From contig JAKPGJ010000034.1 of assembly GCA_029550965.1 (NCBI GenBank), forward strand, positions 1 to 41,673: a DNA stretch of 41,673 nt. The letters are read 5' to 3'. Shown piece by piece: positions 1 through 6,996 of this stretch. Numbering within the stretch: the first letter of the stretch is position 1; every line of letters begins with the position of its first letter. The DNA comes from Bacillota bacterium. Lineage in GTDB: Bacteria; Bacillota; Clostridia; Oscillospirales; CAG-382. A program made the position numbers and the translations under genes. The notes beneath the pieces were generated by a model. The model saw only the letters and a list, made by a program, of their open reading frames with translations. It had not been told where the DNA came from and did no database searches.

Positions 1-459
1 ATAGCTCTTATGAAAATACTGACCGTTTCTGAGCCTGCGCAAAATTACATTGTAATGTTTTTCTTCCGTGTCGCCTTCTTCACTGTTGACGCCTGTCAGT
101 TCAAAATGCGCTTCGATGACATACTTTACGTTTTTCAGAACCTTTGCCGACCGCTGCTGTATCGCTTTCGTGGTGTCCAAATATCCCTTTGCCGGCTTCT
201 GCTCCATCAGTTTTCTTACTTCGGCGTCCGAAATTTTGCTGCCCACCTCGTTGCGCAGAATGGTGGTGAATTCAGGCTTTTTCAAGACATGAATTCTGTC
301 GATGTGCCACTGTATCTGCGGTTTCCAATAGATGGATTCAACGATGCCTCGCGCCGCCGAAGGCGTGATGAAATCATAAGAGTACCTCTCCACCTTAAGT
401 TCCGGGCGCGCAAACAGCGCATACTCCCCTTCGACAAGTATTTTGATTCCGTATCCCAT
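1..459 (-). CDS. cas5c: Type I-C CRISPR-associated protein Cas5c (Cas5d), 3' end cut by window
   Basis: The minus strand encodes 153 residues without a stop up to the window edge. The protein begins MGYGIKILVEGEYALF and continues with FITPSAARGIVESIYWKP, typical of the N-terminal ferredoxin-like fold of type I-C Cas5. In this subtype Cas5 cleaves pre-crRNA (the usual Cas6 role) and caps the Cascade complex. Family members are roughly 210-240 aa, so some 60-90 C-terminal residues lie off the left edge. Two ATGs are adjacent (462 and 459); an AAGGGGG ribosome binding site ending at 465 is better spaced for 459. It follows cas3 in the standard type I-C order, so cas8c, cas7, cas4, cas1, cas2 and the array are expected to the left. 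A strong promoter lies just upstream (502-530). The plus-strand reading frame over this interval is an antisense shadow. Confidence 0.9.
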   Translation of the reverse strand, partial: MGYGIKILVEGEYALFARPELKVERYSYDFITPSAARGIVESIYWKPQIQWHIDRIHVLKKPEFTTILRNEVGSKISDAEVRKLMEQKPAKGYLDTTKAIQQRSAKVLKNVKYVIEAHFELTGVNSEEGDTEEKHYNVILRRLRNGQYFHKSY

Positions 460-501
460 CATATCCCCCTTCTTATGTGTATATTTTTTATCTCATTTAT
501 A

Positions 502-530
502 ATATTAATATTTTTGATAGAATTTGTCAA
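502..530 (-). promoter_or_regulatory. Predicted sigma-A promoter for cas5c
   Basis: On the minus strand TTGACA (530-525), a 17-bp spacer and TAATAT (507-502) form a near-consensus promoter 43 bp upstream of the cas5c start, in an AT-rich stretch. It lies downstream of the terminator that follows cas3, so the Cascade genes probably have their own transcript. Confidence 0.7.
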
Positions 531-580
531 ATATTATTTTTTTATTGTTCATTTTGGCAACATTTTCTTATCAATAAATT

Positions 581-612
581 AAAAAATCTCACTATCAACA
601 ATAGTGAGATTT
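581..612 (-). terminator. Rho-independent terminator after cas3
   Basis: A perfect 12-bp inverted repeat (584-595 with 601-612, 5-base loop) is followed on the minus strand by a run of six T. It begins 6 bp past the cas3 stop codon. Confidence 0.85.
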
Positions 613-618
613 CATGTC

Positions 619-2832
619 TTATATAAACTCGCCAATGCCCAATGCTTCCGGGAAAGTAAGTCCCGTATCTTTCGAGTAGTCCTCATCGGATAACAAAATG
701 CCTATGTTTTCTCCGATTTCTTTCACGGCGCGAATTTCTCTTAATTTGCTATACTCATATCTGTTCAAGCGAACCGTATATTTCTGCGCGGAACGGAGCA
801 AATCCCGCGTGACGCCGGCATGTTCAAGCTCTGTTATTATCCGCTTCGCGTCGTCGTTATACGGGACGATAACCGAACAGCCGTTGTCCTCAATCATCTC
901 AAAATCACGCGCGATATCCGCAAAATCAAACCAGAAATCAGGCGGTCCGCCGGCATCGTTAAGTATCCCAACGATATTTTTCTTGTCCAGCTCGGAAGTT
1001 GAAGTCGCGCTGAAAAGCATATCGAAATACGCTTTTACCGCTTCCGGACTTGTAACGTCGTTATAATCCCGCGCGACAAGTTCGGTTATGCTCTGCCGCT
1101 GGGACAGATAATTCCCGAACGGGGTGGACCGGCTCACTTTATAATCCGCGTCGGCAAAATCAAAAACGTAGGTATATGCCGAATCCATTCTCCGTTCGCG
1201 GTTGCACCTGCCCGCGGCCTGAATAATGGAATCCAGCCCGCACACGGCGCGAAAAACAACCGGAAAATCAACGTCCACGCCCGCTTCTATAAGCGAGGTT
1301 GACACGACGATGCATTTTTCTTTTAGCGGCGGAGAGATTCTCCTTTTAATTTCATCCAGCTTTTCAAACCTGTTTGCGGGGCACATATAGGTAGAAAGAT
1401 GGAATACTCCGTCGCTTCCGACCGTTTCTCTCAGTTTTTCATACAGTTTTCTTGCCTGCTTTTTGGTGTTGACAATCAATAGGCTTTGCTCTGTTTCCTG
1501 TAATTTCTTCGCAACCTCCTCGACCGTCAGCCTGCCGATAAACTGGATTTTGGTTTTGTTGAAAACCTCTTTCAGCCCCGCGATATCGCCGCAGAGTTCC
1601 TCCGCTTTGACCTTTTTGGACATAAACCGTTCGACTTCCGGCTGCGTAGCGCTGCACAAAACAACCGAACAGCGATAATTGTTCACAAGCTCTTCCAACG
1701 CTTTCGCGCAGGGAATCATATACGATGCCGGCAGCATCTGCACTTCGTCTAAAATAATAACACTGTTCGCAATATTATGCAGTTTTCTGAGCTTTGAAGA
1801 TTTATTGCCGTATATCGATTCGAAAAACTGCACGTTTGTGGTTACGACGATCGGTATGTCCCAGTTCTCCGAAGCGAGTTTTTTGAAATTATATTCCTGT
1901 TCATCATCCGCGGCAAAATCATAATTGGAATGGTGTTCCAGCACATACTCTTTCCCAAGAATGTCGCAAAAAACCTTCGCGTTCTGCTCAATGATGCTGG
2001 TGAAGGGAATCACATAAATAATTCTGCGCAGTTCCGGATGACTGCGGATATGCCGCAGCGCAAACGCCATGGAAGAGATGGTTTTACCGCTTCCGGTCGG
2101 AACTGAAAGTTTAAACACGCCCGGCGCTTCTTTCGCTTTTTCAAGACAGCGTTCATAAATCTCTCTGCGCTTTTGATTGATTGCCGAGTCCGCTTTAAAA
2201 TTGGTTTCGACATGCTGAGTTAGTTTATTTTCCAATTCGGAAAAACTGCAATTTACACCTCGGACGAACGTTCCGTCTTTCATGAATTCTTCCGTATCCA
2301 GAAAATCCGCGTCCACCAGACAGGAAAATATCATGCGCGCCAGAAATGAAAAACAATATCCTTTGTCGCCCGCGTCCAGCGGTTTCGTTCCCGCCAGCTG
2401 CCGCGCGGTTTTTTCAAGAAGAGAATTTAAATCGAGCGAAAACTCGCGGCGGTATGCGCTAAAGTCCGGAACCTCTTTTTTCAGTCTTCCCTGATAGCTT
2501 CCGTCTTCGGGCAACGCTCCCCAGCCGCCATGATTGAGCAGCCCGGAATGATGTCCGGTGATGACATACCCCAGCAGGTTGGCGATTACAGGATTTATCG
2601 ACTTTAAAAGCTGCGCGCCCGCGGTGGAATGGTCGCACAGTTTTCCGTCGTTTTGTATTCTGTTTTGAAACTCTTTCGAATACTTTCCGATATCGTGCAG
2701 AACGCCGCAGAGATAAGCGACATCGCTCTTTTCGAAAGGCCGCGCAAAAGAGGCCGCTTTTTCCGCGGTGTTCAGCAGATGCTCTTTTAACGGATGCGTC
2801 GCGCCGTCTTCCCGCTTATGCGCGATATACAT
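619..2832 (-). CDS. cas3: Type I-C CRISPR-associated helicase-nuclease Cas3
   Basis: A 737-aa Cas3 combining an N-terminal HD nuclease with a superfamily 2 helicase; it is recruited by target-bound Cascade to unwind and degrade invading DNA. The HD domain shows VLHDIGK near residue 44, DHSTAGAQLL near 67 and GHHSG near 93. Helicase motifs follow in order: Walker A VPTGSGKT near 244, DEVQ at about 362, SATQP (motif III), STSLIEAGVDVD (motif V) and QAAGRCNRE (motif VI). All catalytic motifs look intact, and the length fits type I-C. The ATG at 2832 has an AAGGTG ribosome binding site 5 bp upstream. It lies upstream of cas5c but is separated from it by a terminator and a promoter, so it may be expressed independently of Cascade. 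Confidence 0.95.
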   Translation of the reverse strand: MYIAHKREDGATHPLKEHLLNTAEKAASFARPFEKSDVAYLCGVLHDIGKYSKEFQNRIQNDGKLCDHSTAGAQLLKSINPVIANLLGYVITGHHSGLLNHGGWGALPEDGSYQGRLKKEVPDFSAYRREFSLDLNSLLEKTARQLAGTKPLDAGDKGYCFSFLARMIFSCLVDADFLDTEEFMKDGTFVRGVNCSFSELENKLTQHVETNFKADSAINQKRREIYERCLEKAKEAPGVFKLSVPTGSGKTISSMAFALRHIRSHPELRRIIYVIPFTSIIEQNAKVFCDILGKEYVLEHHSNYDFAADDEQEYNFKKLASENWDIPIVVTTNVQFFESIYGNKSSKLRKLHNIANSVIILDEVQMLPASYMIPCAKALEELVNNYRCSVVLCSATQPEVERFMSKKVKAEELCGDIAGLKEVFNKTKIQFIGRLTVEEVAKKLQETEQSLLIVNTKKQARKLYEKLRETVGSDGVFHLSTYMCPANRFEKLDEIKRRISPPLKEKCIVVSTSLIEAGVDVDFPVVFRAVCGLDSIIQAAGRCNRERRMDSAYTYVFDFADADYKVSRSTPFGNYLSQRQSITELVARDYNDVTSPEAVKAYFDMLFSATSTSELDKKNIVGILNDAGGPPDFWFDFADIARDFEMIEDNGCSVIVPYNDDAKRIITELEHAGVTRDLLRSAQKYTVRLNRYEYSKLREIRAVKEIGENIGILLSDEDYSKDTGLTFPEALGIGEFI

Positions 2833-2879
2833 CTTTTCACCTTCTCAATAAAAAGGTTATATCATATTTCGACGAATTT

Positions 2880-2908
2880 AGTATAAAACAAATTGTTCGA
2901 ATATTCAA
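2880..2908 (-). promoter_or_regulatory. Predicted sigma-A promoter for cas3
   Basis: Minus strand TTGAAT (2908-2903), 17-bp spacer, TATACT (2885-2880), about 48 bp upstream of the cas3 ATG. Confidence 0.65.
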
Positions 2909-2951
2909 GAACTAAACACGACGTTTTTAAAAAAGCGCAACGCCGGCTTTT

Positions 2952-2993
2952 ATAAAAAAACAAGGCACGTCTGCGAAAACCGCAGCGTGCCTT
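2952..2993 (-). terminator. Rho-independent terminator after the DUF1538/PII-like operon
   Basis: Inverted repeat: 2962-2975 pairs with 2981-2993, with a single unpaired T at 2970 and a 5-base loop. On the minus strand it is followed by TT-G-TTTTTTT. It lies 36 bp past the stop codon of the second PII-like gene. Confidence 0.85.
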
Positions 2994-3028
2994 TTATATT
3001 TTGGTTCAGGTATTGAGCGTTGTCAGTC

Positions 3029-3334
3029 TTAATTCAGGCCCACGGTTTTGTCAACCGGCAAAGCGAAACAGATGCCATGAGCCTCAGACTTGAAGGCGGG
3101 ATTTTGCTTGATGGATTCCATTATTTTATCCGCTTTTTCGCTGTCGATGAGCGTCAATACGATTTCTTTTTCCAAATCGACGCTGATGCCCAGAATGTCT
3201 TTCGGAATTCCGTTGATGCCGCGCGCGTTAATAACCGTCGCGCCGGTAGCGCCCTGCGAACGGATATACTCAACTACCTGTTCGGAAAATCCGACGTTGA
3301 CGATAATATATAGAGCTTTCATTTTCGTGTCCAT
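3029..3334 (-). CDS. PII-like signalling protein (second of a tandem pair)
   Basis: A 101-aa protein with the ferredoxin-like layout of the PII superfamily: a beta strand near the N terminus (KALYIIVNVGF), a central region where PII proteins carry the T-loop, and a C-terminal beta strand ending FALPVDKTVGL. It is divergent from canonical GlnB/GlnK: the YRGAEY T-loop motif and the GDGKIFV B-loop motif are not visible, so effector binding cannot be predicted. The start is placed at 3334 because GGAGGTG lies 5 bp upstream of this ATG; an in-frame extension to 3385 would overlap the preceding gene. It is the last gene of a three-gene operon with a DUF1538 membrane protein and another PII-like protein, which suggests it gates or reports on that membrane protein as GlnK does for AmtB (inference). 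Confidence 0.75.
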   Translation of the reverse strand: MDTKMKALYIIVNVGFSEQVVEYIRSQGATGATVINARGINGIPKDILGISVDLEKEIVLTLIDSEKADKIMESIKQNPAFKSEAHGICFALPVDKTVGLN

Positions 3335-3347
3335 ATTGTCACCTCCA

Positions 3348-3653
3348 TCAGACTGACAACTTATCCACAGGTATCGTATACGCAATGCCTGTATTGGGTT
3401 TATCGAAATGGAATTTTGAAATCAACTGCTCTAAAACCTTGCCGGCAACGTCGCCGGTGGCGATGCAGGTGATCATAACCTTCTTCTCTTCCGGCACAAG
3501 TCCGAGCATATCTTTAAAATAACCGCTTTTCACAGATCCTTTTGCGTAAATTACATTGACAAGATGGCATTTCATCTCAAAAAGCAGTTTCAAGAGATCA
3601 TCCTTGTAGCTCCTGGCCGCTATGATGGCTAAATATTCTATGCTGTTTGTCAA
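3348..3653 (-). CDS. PII-like signalling protein (first of a tandem pair)
   Basis: A 101-aa PII-superfamily-like protein. It opens with the strand IEYLAIIAARSYKDDLLKLL, has a mid-region VIYAKGSVKSGYFKDMLGL in the T-loop position, and ends GIAYTIPVDKLSV, closely matching the C-terminal motif of its downstream neighbour. The start is TTG at 3653, supported by GAGGTG 8 bp upstream; there is no better in-frame start. It begins 27 bp after the DUF1538 stop and ends 13 bp before the start of the next PII-like gene. The two proteins share the IPVDK/LPVDK ending but differ elsewhere, so they could form a heteromeric trimer or sense different ligands (inference). Confidence 0.75.
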   Translation of the reverse strand: MTNSIEYLAIIAARSYKDDLLKLLFEMKCHLVNVIYAKGSVKSGYFKDMLGLVPEEKKVMITCIATGDVAGKVLEQLISKFHFDKPNTGIAYTIPVDKLSV

Positions 3654-3680
3654 GGCAGTTGCACCTCTCTCAATTCTATT

Positions 3681-5360
3681 TTACTCATGAACGTTCTCTG
3701 CGTTATTCTCTGCCTGCGCTTCTTGCGGTTCCGCTTCCGATGTCCGCGACGCTTCCGCCTGTTCAGCACGGGACTCCTCTACGCTTTCGGCAAGCAAAGC
3801 AAGCTCTTCCATTTCGTGCAGTTCGGCTTCGCTCAATTCCTTGTTTGCCTTTCTCGTCCTGATGTCGTATACGATTCCCAAAAACTGTACGGAAATCAAC
3901 GGCGTTACGGAAATAAACGCGATCAAGCCAAAACCGTTCACCAAAATGGATCCCTGCGTGCCGTTTGCGGCCGCCACCGCCTGCGACACGCCCAGCGTAA
4001 GCGGTGTCAGGAAGGCAGAGGTCAACGCGCCGCCGGAAACGCCGCCCGAGTCGAAGGCAAGCCCGACAAACAGTTTCGGCGTATAGATCATCATAACCAG
4101 CGCGATGATATACAGCGGCACCAAGAACCACAGGATATCGATCTCTGTCAAAATCTTGATCATCGCCAGCAGCGCGGCAAAGCCGATGCCGATTGCGAGC
4201 GTCATGCGGATTGTGTTTTTCTTAATGTGACCGTTCGTAATTTCTTCGAGCTGTTCGCCGAGCACCGTTACTGCCGGTTCCGACAACGTAATCGCCGCGC
4301 CCAGAATAAATCCGATAATCAACAGTATCCACTTAAACCATTCCGGACGGGACGCATCCAAAAACACTTCGCCGATATACTTGCCGGCAAATGCGAATCC
4401 GTAATCGATTCCGACTAAGAATATCAGCAGTCCGAAAAAGACGATGGCGGTTCCCGCCAGTATTTTCGCAAACTCTTTCTTCGGCTGTCTGATTAAGAAG
4501 AGCTGGAACGGCAAATAGACGATGATGACCGGCAAAATCGCCAATGCGACGCCGCCCAGGTTGCTCAACACTATTTCGCCCAACGCGTCCAGCGCGCCGG
4601 GGTCGTAAACCTGTTCGGGGGGCAGTACGCCTTTATACTTAATATTAAGGAAAATTCCGTAAATTGCAAGCGTCAAAATCGGGCCTACCGAAGCGAGGCC
4701 GATGAGGCCGAAACTATCGTCGTTGCTTTTATGTTTGGACATGGTTGTCGAAACGCCCCAACCGAGCGCCAATATGAAGGGAACGGAAATATCTCCGGTC
4801 GTAGCGCCGCTGCCGTCGAAAGCCAAGCCGACAAACTGTTTCGGAACGAATATCATCGTAGCAAACGTTATTACATAAAGTACGGCAAAGACGATTTTTA
4901 TGTTTTGGTCTTTCATGATTCGAAACAGCGAATAACCGACCAAAAGACCGATGCCCAAGCCCATGATCCAGATAAATACGGTTTCGTCGATAACGGGCAT
5001 AATCATATTCGTCTGTTTCGCCAGAACCGTCAGCGCCGGCTCGGCAACCGTGGCGAGCACGCCGAAAACGATGCCGAAAAGAATAATGTAAACCGCTTTT
5101 TTCAGGCGGATGAGCGAACTGCCGACCAGCTTTCCAATTGGAAGTATGCTGATGTTTAAACCGGCCAGAAACACCGCCTGACCGAACACAACGCCGAAAT
5201 AGCCGACGATTAACTTAATATAATCCGATTTATCTTCAAGCGGAGCGACAAACCCGCAAACAATAACAATGATGACGGCAAGCGATACCGAAGATATGAA
5301 CACTTCTTTGAGTGTATTGAAAAAAATAGCCAGTTTGCTTTTTATCCCGATCTTGTGCAT
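3681..5360 (-). CDS. DUF1538 family multi-pass membrane protein
   Basis: A 559-aa membrane protein of unknown function with two homologous halves. Each half carries a helix with EPA(L/V)TVL (AEPALTVLAKQ near residue 107, SEPAVTVLGEQ near 360) followed later by FVGLAFD and a glycine-rich loop (GSGATTGDIS; SGGVSGGALT). An internal duplication with paired broken-helix motifs suggests a transporter or channel fold (inference). The C-terminal 50 residues are Glu/Ala/Ser-rich and probably cytoplasmic and disordered. The start is placed at 5360, where GGGAG sits 5 bp upstream; the ATG at 5372 abuts its own GGAG. It is the first gene of an operon with two PII-like proteins. The substrate is unknown; nitrogen compounds or ions are possible by analogy with AmtB-GlnK. 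Confidence 0.85.
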   Translation of the reverse strand: MHKIGIKSKLAIFFNTLKEVFISSVSLAVIIVIVCGFVAPLEDKSDYIKLIVGYFGVVFGQAVFLAGLNISILPIGKLVGSSLIRLKKAVYIILFGIVFGVLATVAEPALTVLAKQTNMIMPVIDETVFIWIMGLGIGLLVGYSLFRIMKDQNIKIVFAVLYVITFATMIFVPKQFVGLAFDGSGATTGDISVPFILALGWGVSTTMSKHKSNDDSFGLIGLASVGPILTLAIYGIFLNIKYKGVLPPEQVYDPGALDALGEIVLSNLGGVALAILPVIIVYLPFQLFLIRQPKKEFAKILAGTAIVFFGLLIFLVGIDYGFAFAGKYIGEVFLDASRPEWFKWILLIIGFILGAAITLSEPAVTVLGEQLEEITNGHIKKNTIRMTLAIGIGFAALLAMIKILTEIDILWFLVPLYIIALVMMIYTPKLFVGLAFDSGGVSGGALTSAFLTPLTLGVSQAVAAANGTQGSILVNGFGLIAFISVTPLISVQFLGIVYDIRTRKANKELSEAELHEMEELALLAESVEESRAEQAEASRTSEAEPQEAQAENNAENVHE

Positions 5361-5600
5361 GTGCTCTCCCATCTCCGAAAATACTTAGGCGCGGCAAAAA
5401 ACTTTGCTTTTTCAAATCTTTTTACGCCATGCCTGAATATTTTCGGTTAAAACCTGTATTTTCAATAGTCGTCGATATGCAAAAAACTCATCAATTCTCT
5501 CATAAGCAAAATCCATATAAAAAAATAAAAAAAGATACAGAAAAACGTCTTTTTTATTTTATCGTATAATTATTAATAATTCAACAACAAAACCCGAAAA
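5361..5600. other. Non-coding stretch upstream of the DUF1538 operon
   Basis: AT-rich gap with no open frame that looks coding. It must hold the promoter of the DUF1538 operon, but I see no convincing -35/-10 pair. Confidence 0.4.
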
Positions 5601-5639
5601 ATATAAAAAAGGAACTGGTTGTTAAACCGTTCCTTTTTT
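5601..5639 (-). terminator. Rho-independent terminator, possibly bidirectional
   Basis: The arm at 5605-5620 pairs with 5625-5639, with one bulged base. A-runs and T-runs lie on both sides, so it could work in both directions; it lies just past the methyltransferase stop on the minus strand. Confidence 0.75.
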
Positions 5640-5657
5640 CATGGTCTATCCGCGCGC

Positions 5658-6427
5658 TTACGCTTTCGGGTATGCAAGAAAGAAAAACCTTGGAAATTTA
5701 AAAATAACCCCGTTTTTCCGCTTCGGATATCGCTGAATCAAAAGATTCAGCAAATCGTTTTCAAATGCTGCTTTTTCGCTTTCGGGCAAAGCGCTCAGGT
5801 ACGGCAGCAGACCGGTGCCGCGGTACCATTCAAGAATGTCGCTTTGAGATGACAAAACATGATAGTAAACCGTCTCCCAAATGCAAACATCTTTGGCCAT
5901 CTCAGACAAAAGGTCATAGTATTCGCCAGGGCGAAGCGTATGAAACGGCCGCGTTTGGGCGAAATATCTCTTCCATTTTTCAGAAGACGCGAGTTCCTCG
6001 ATGGATTGATGGATCGGTTCGCTGAAATTCATGGGGATCTGAACCGCCAGAACGCCGTTTTCGTTTAAAAGCCCCAGCATCTCCCGCAGCAGTTGAGGAT
6101 GATTGGGCACCCACTGGATGCAGGCGTTTGAAAATACGATGTCAAAATCATGGTCTAATTTCGAGAGTTCTGCGCCGGCGTCGCAAATTTGAAAGTCTAA
6201 GTTCGGGTATTTTTCCTTTGCGGTTTTGATCATTTCCTCCGATTTGTCGACGCCGAGGATGTAAGCGTCCGGATATTTCCGGCGCAAAACTTCGGTGCTG
6301 TTTCCCGGCCCGCAGCCGATGTCTAAAATTTTTTGGGATTTTGCACAGAAATGCGGTTCGCCAAATCGATCGCCGGCTGCGTGCGTTCGTTTTTGAATTT
6401 CAAATACTGCTCGGAATTCCAGTTCAA
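5658..6427 (-). pseudogene. Tam-like SAM-dependent methyltransferase, frameshifted
   Basis: The main frame encodes a class I methyltransferase resembling trans-aconitate 2-methyltransferase: ILDIGCGPGNSTEVLRRKYP (SAM site), IQWVPNHPQLL, and a C terminus of the right length. Just upstream of ILDIGCG the frame stops making sense, while a second frame reads WNSEQYLKFKNERTQPAID and LANRISVQNPKK, the usual N terminus of this family. The two join if one A is added to the six-A run at 6329-6334 (AAT CCC AAA AAA ATT TTA GAC). The natural start is then TTG at 6427, 9 bp after AGGAGG, giving about 256 aa. The uninterrupted 272-codon frame starting at TTG 6476 would carry a nonsense N terminus. This is either a true frameshift or a homopolymer error. 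The gene follows a VOC-fold gene by about 45 bp and is probably co-transcribed with it. Confidence 0.8.
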
Positions 6428-6472
6428 AGCATGCAACCTCCTGTTTATCCAACCAGTTCTTAATATGCTTAT

Positions 6473-6853
6473 TCAATGCTGAAACAGACAGAAAGGATGC
6501 CCTGCCGGGTCAAAGCAGACCCTTGCGTTCTCTAAGTATTGAACATCCGCAAGTTTGGCGCCGCAGGAAATCGCGTACGCGACTGCCTTATCAAGGTCGC
6601 TGACGGCAAAATCGAGGTGCGCCATTATCTGCTGACAGTCCGGACTTGTCGGCCATACAGGCGGCACATAATCCGGCTCGAACTGAAAATAAATGCGGAA
6701 CGAGCCGTCCGGAGCGGACACCGCATCCCAACCTTCTCCGATGAAAGAACGCTTCCACCCCAGCAATTTCTCATAAAAGTCAGCAAGTTTTTTTGGGTCC
6801 GGGCAATCAAGCACGACCGAATCCAGCTTAATCACAGGTCTTTCAAATTCCAT
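6473..6853 (-). CDS. VOC superfamily (glyoxalase/bleomycin-resistance fold) protein
   Basis: A 126-aa protein with the paired beta-alpha-beta-beta-beta modules of the vicinal oxygen chelate fold: IKLDSVVLDCPDPKKLADFY at the N terminus, then AHLDFAVSDLDKAVAYA, and a C-terminal CFDPAGHPFCLFQ. Such glyoxalase-like proteins bind metal or small hydrophobic ligands; substrate cannot be predicted. The ATG at 6853 fits the family N terminus, with AAGGA about 10 bp upstream; an in-frame GTG at 6871 has no clear ribosome binding site. The frameshifted methyltransferase lies immediately downstream. Confidence 0.85.
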   Translation of the reverse strand: MEFERPVIKLDSVVLDCPDPKKLADFYEKLLGWKRSFIGEGWDAVSAPDGSFRIYFQFEPDYVPPVWPTSPDCQQIMAHLDFAVSDLDKAVAYAISCGAKLADVQYLENARVCFDPAGHPFCLFQH

Positions 6854-6996
6854 GTCTCTCTCTTCCTTCACTCTTTAATCTAACACTCTGCTTTAACCGC
6901 CGTCGAATTGCGCAGGGTTCGTTTTTTAACGGGCTAATATGCATATGCGCATGCTCGACTTCCCGTCCCGCGCCATGCCCGCATATTTGCGCTCGC

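Noticed and set aside
10..582. 190-codon plus-strand open frame at the left edge
   Set aside because: It is antisense to a clear Cas5c sequence and has no family features.
1..2960. A CRISPR repeat array next to the cas genes
   Set aside because: No regularly spaced direct repeats are visible; the array is expected beyond the left edge.
3687..4418. 243-codon plus-strand open frame over the DUF1538 gene
   Set aside because: Antisense of a well-supported membrane protein; Arg/Gln-rich shadow composition.
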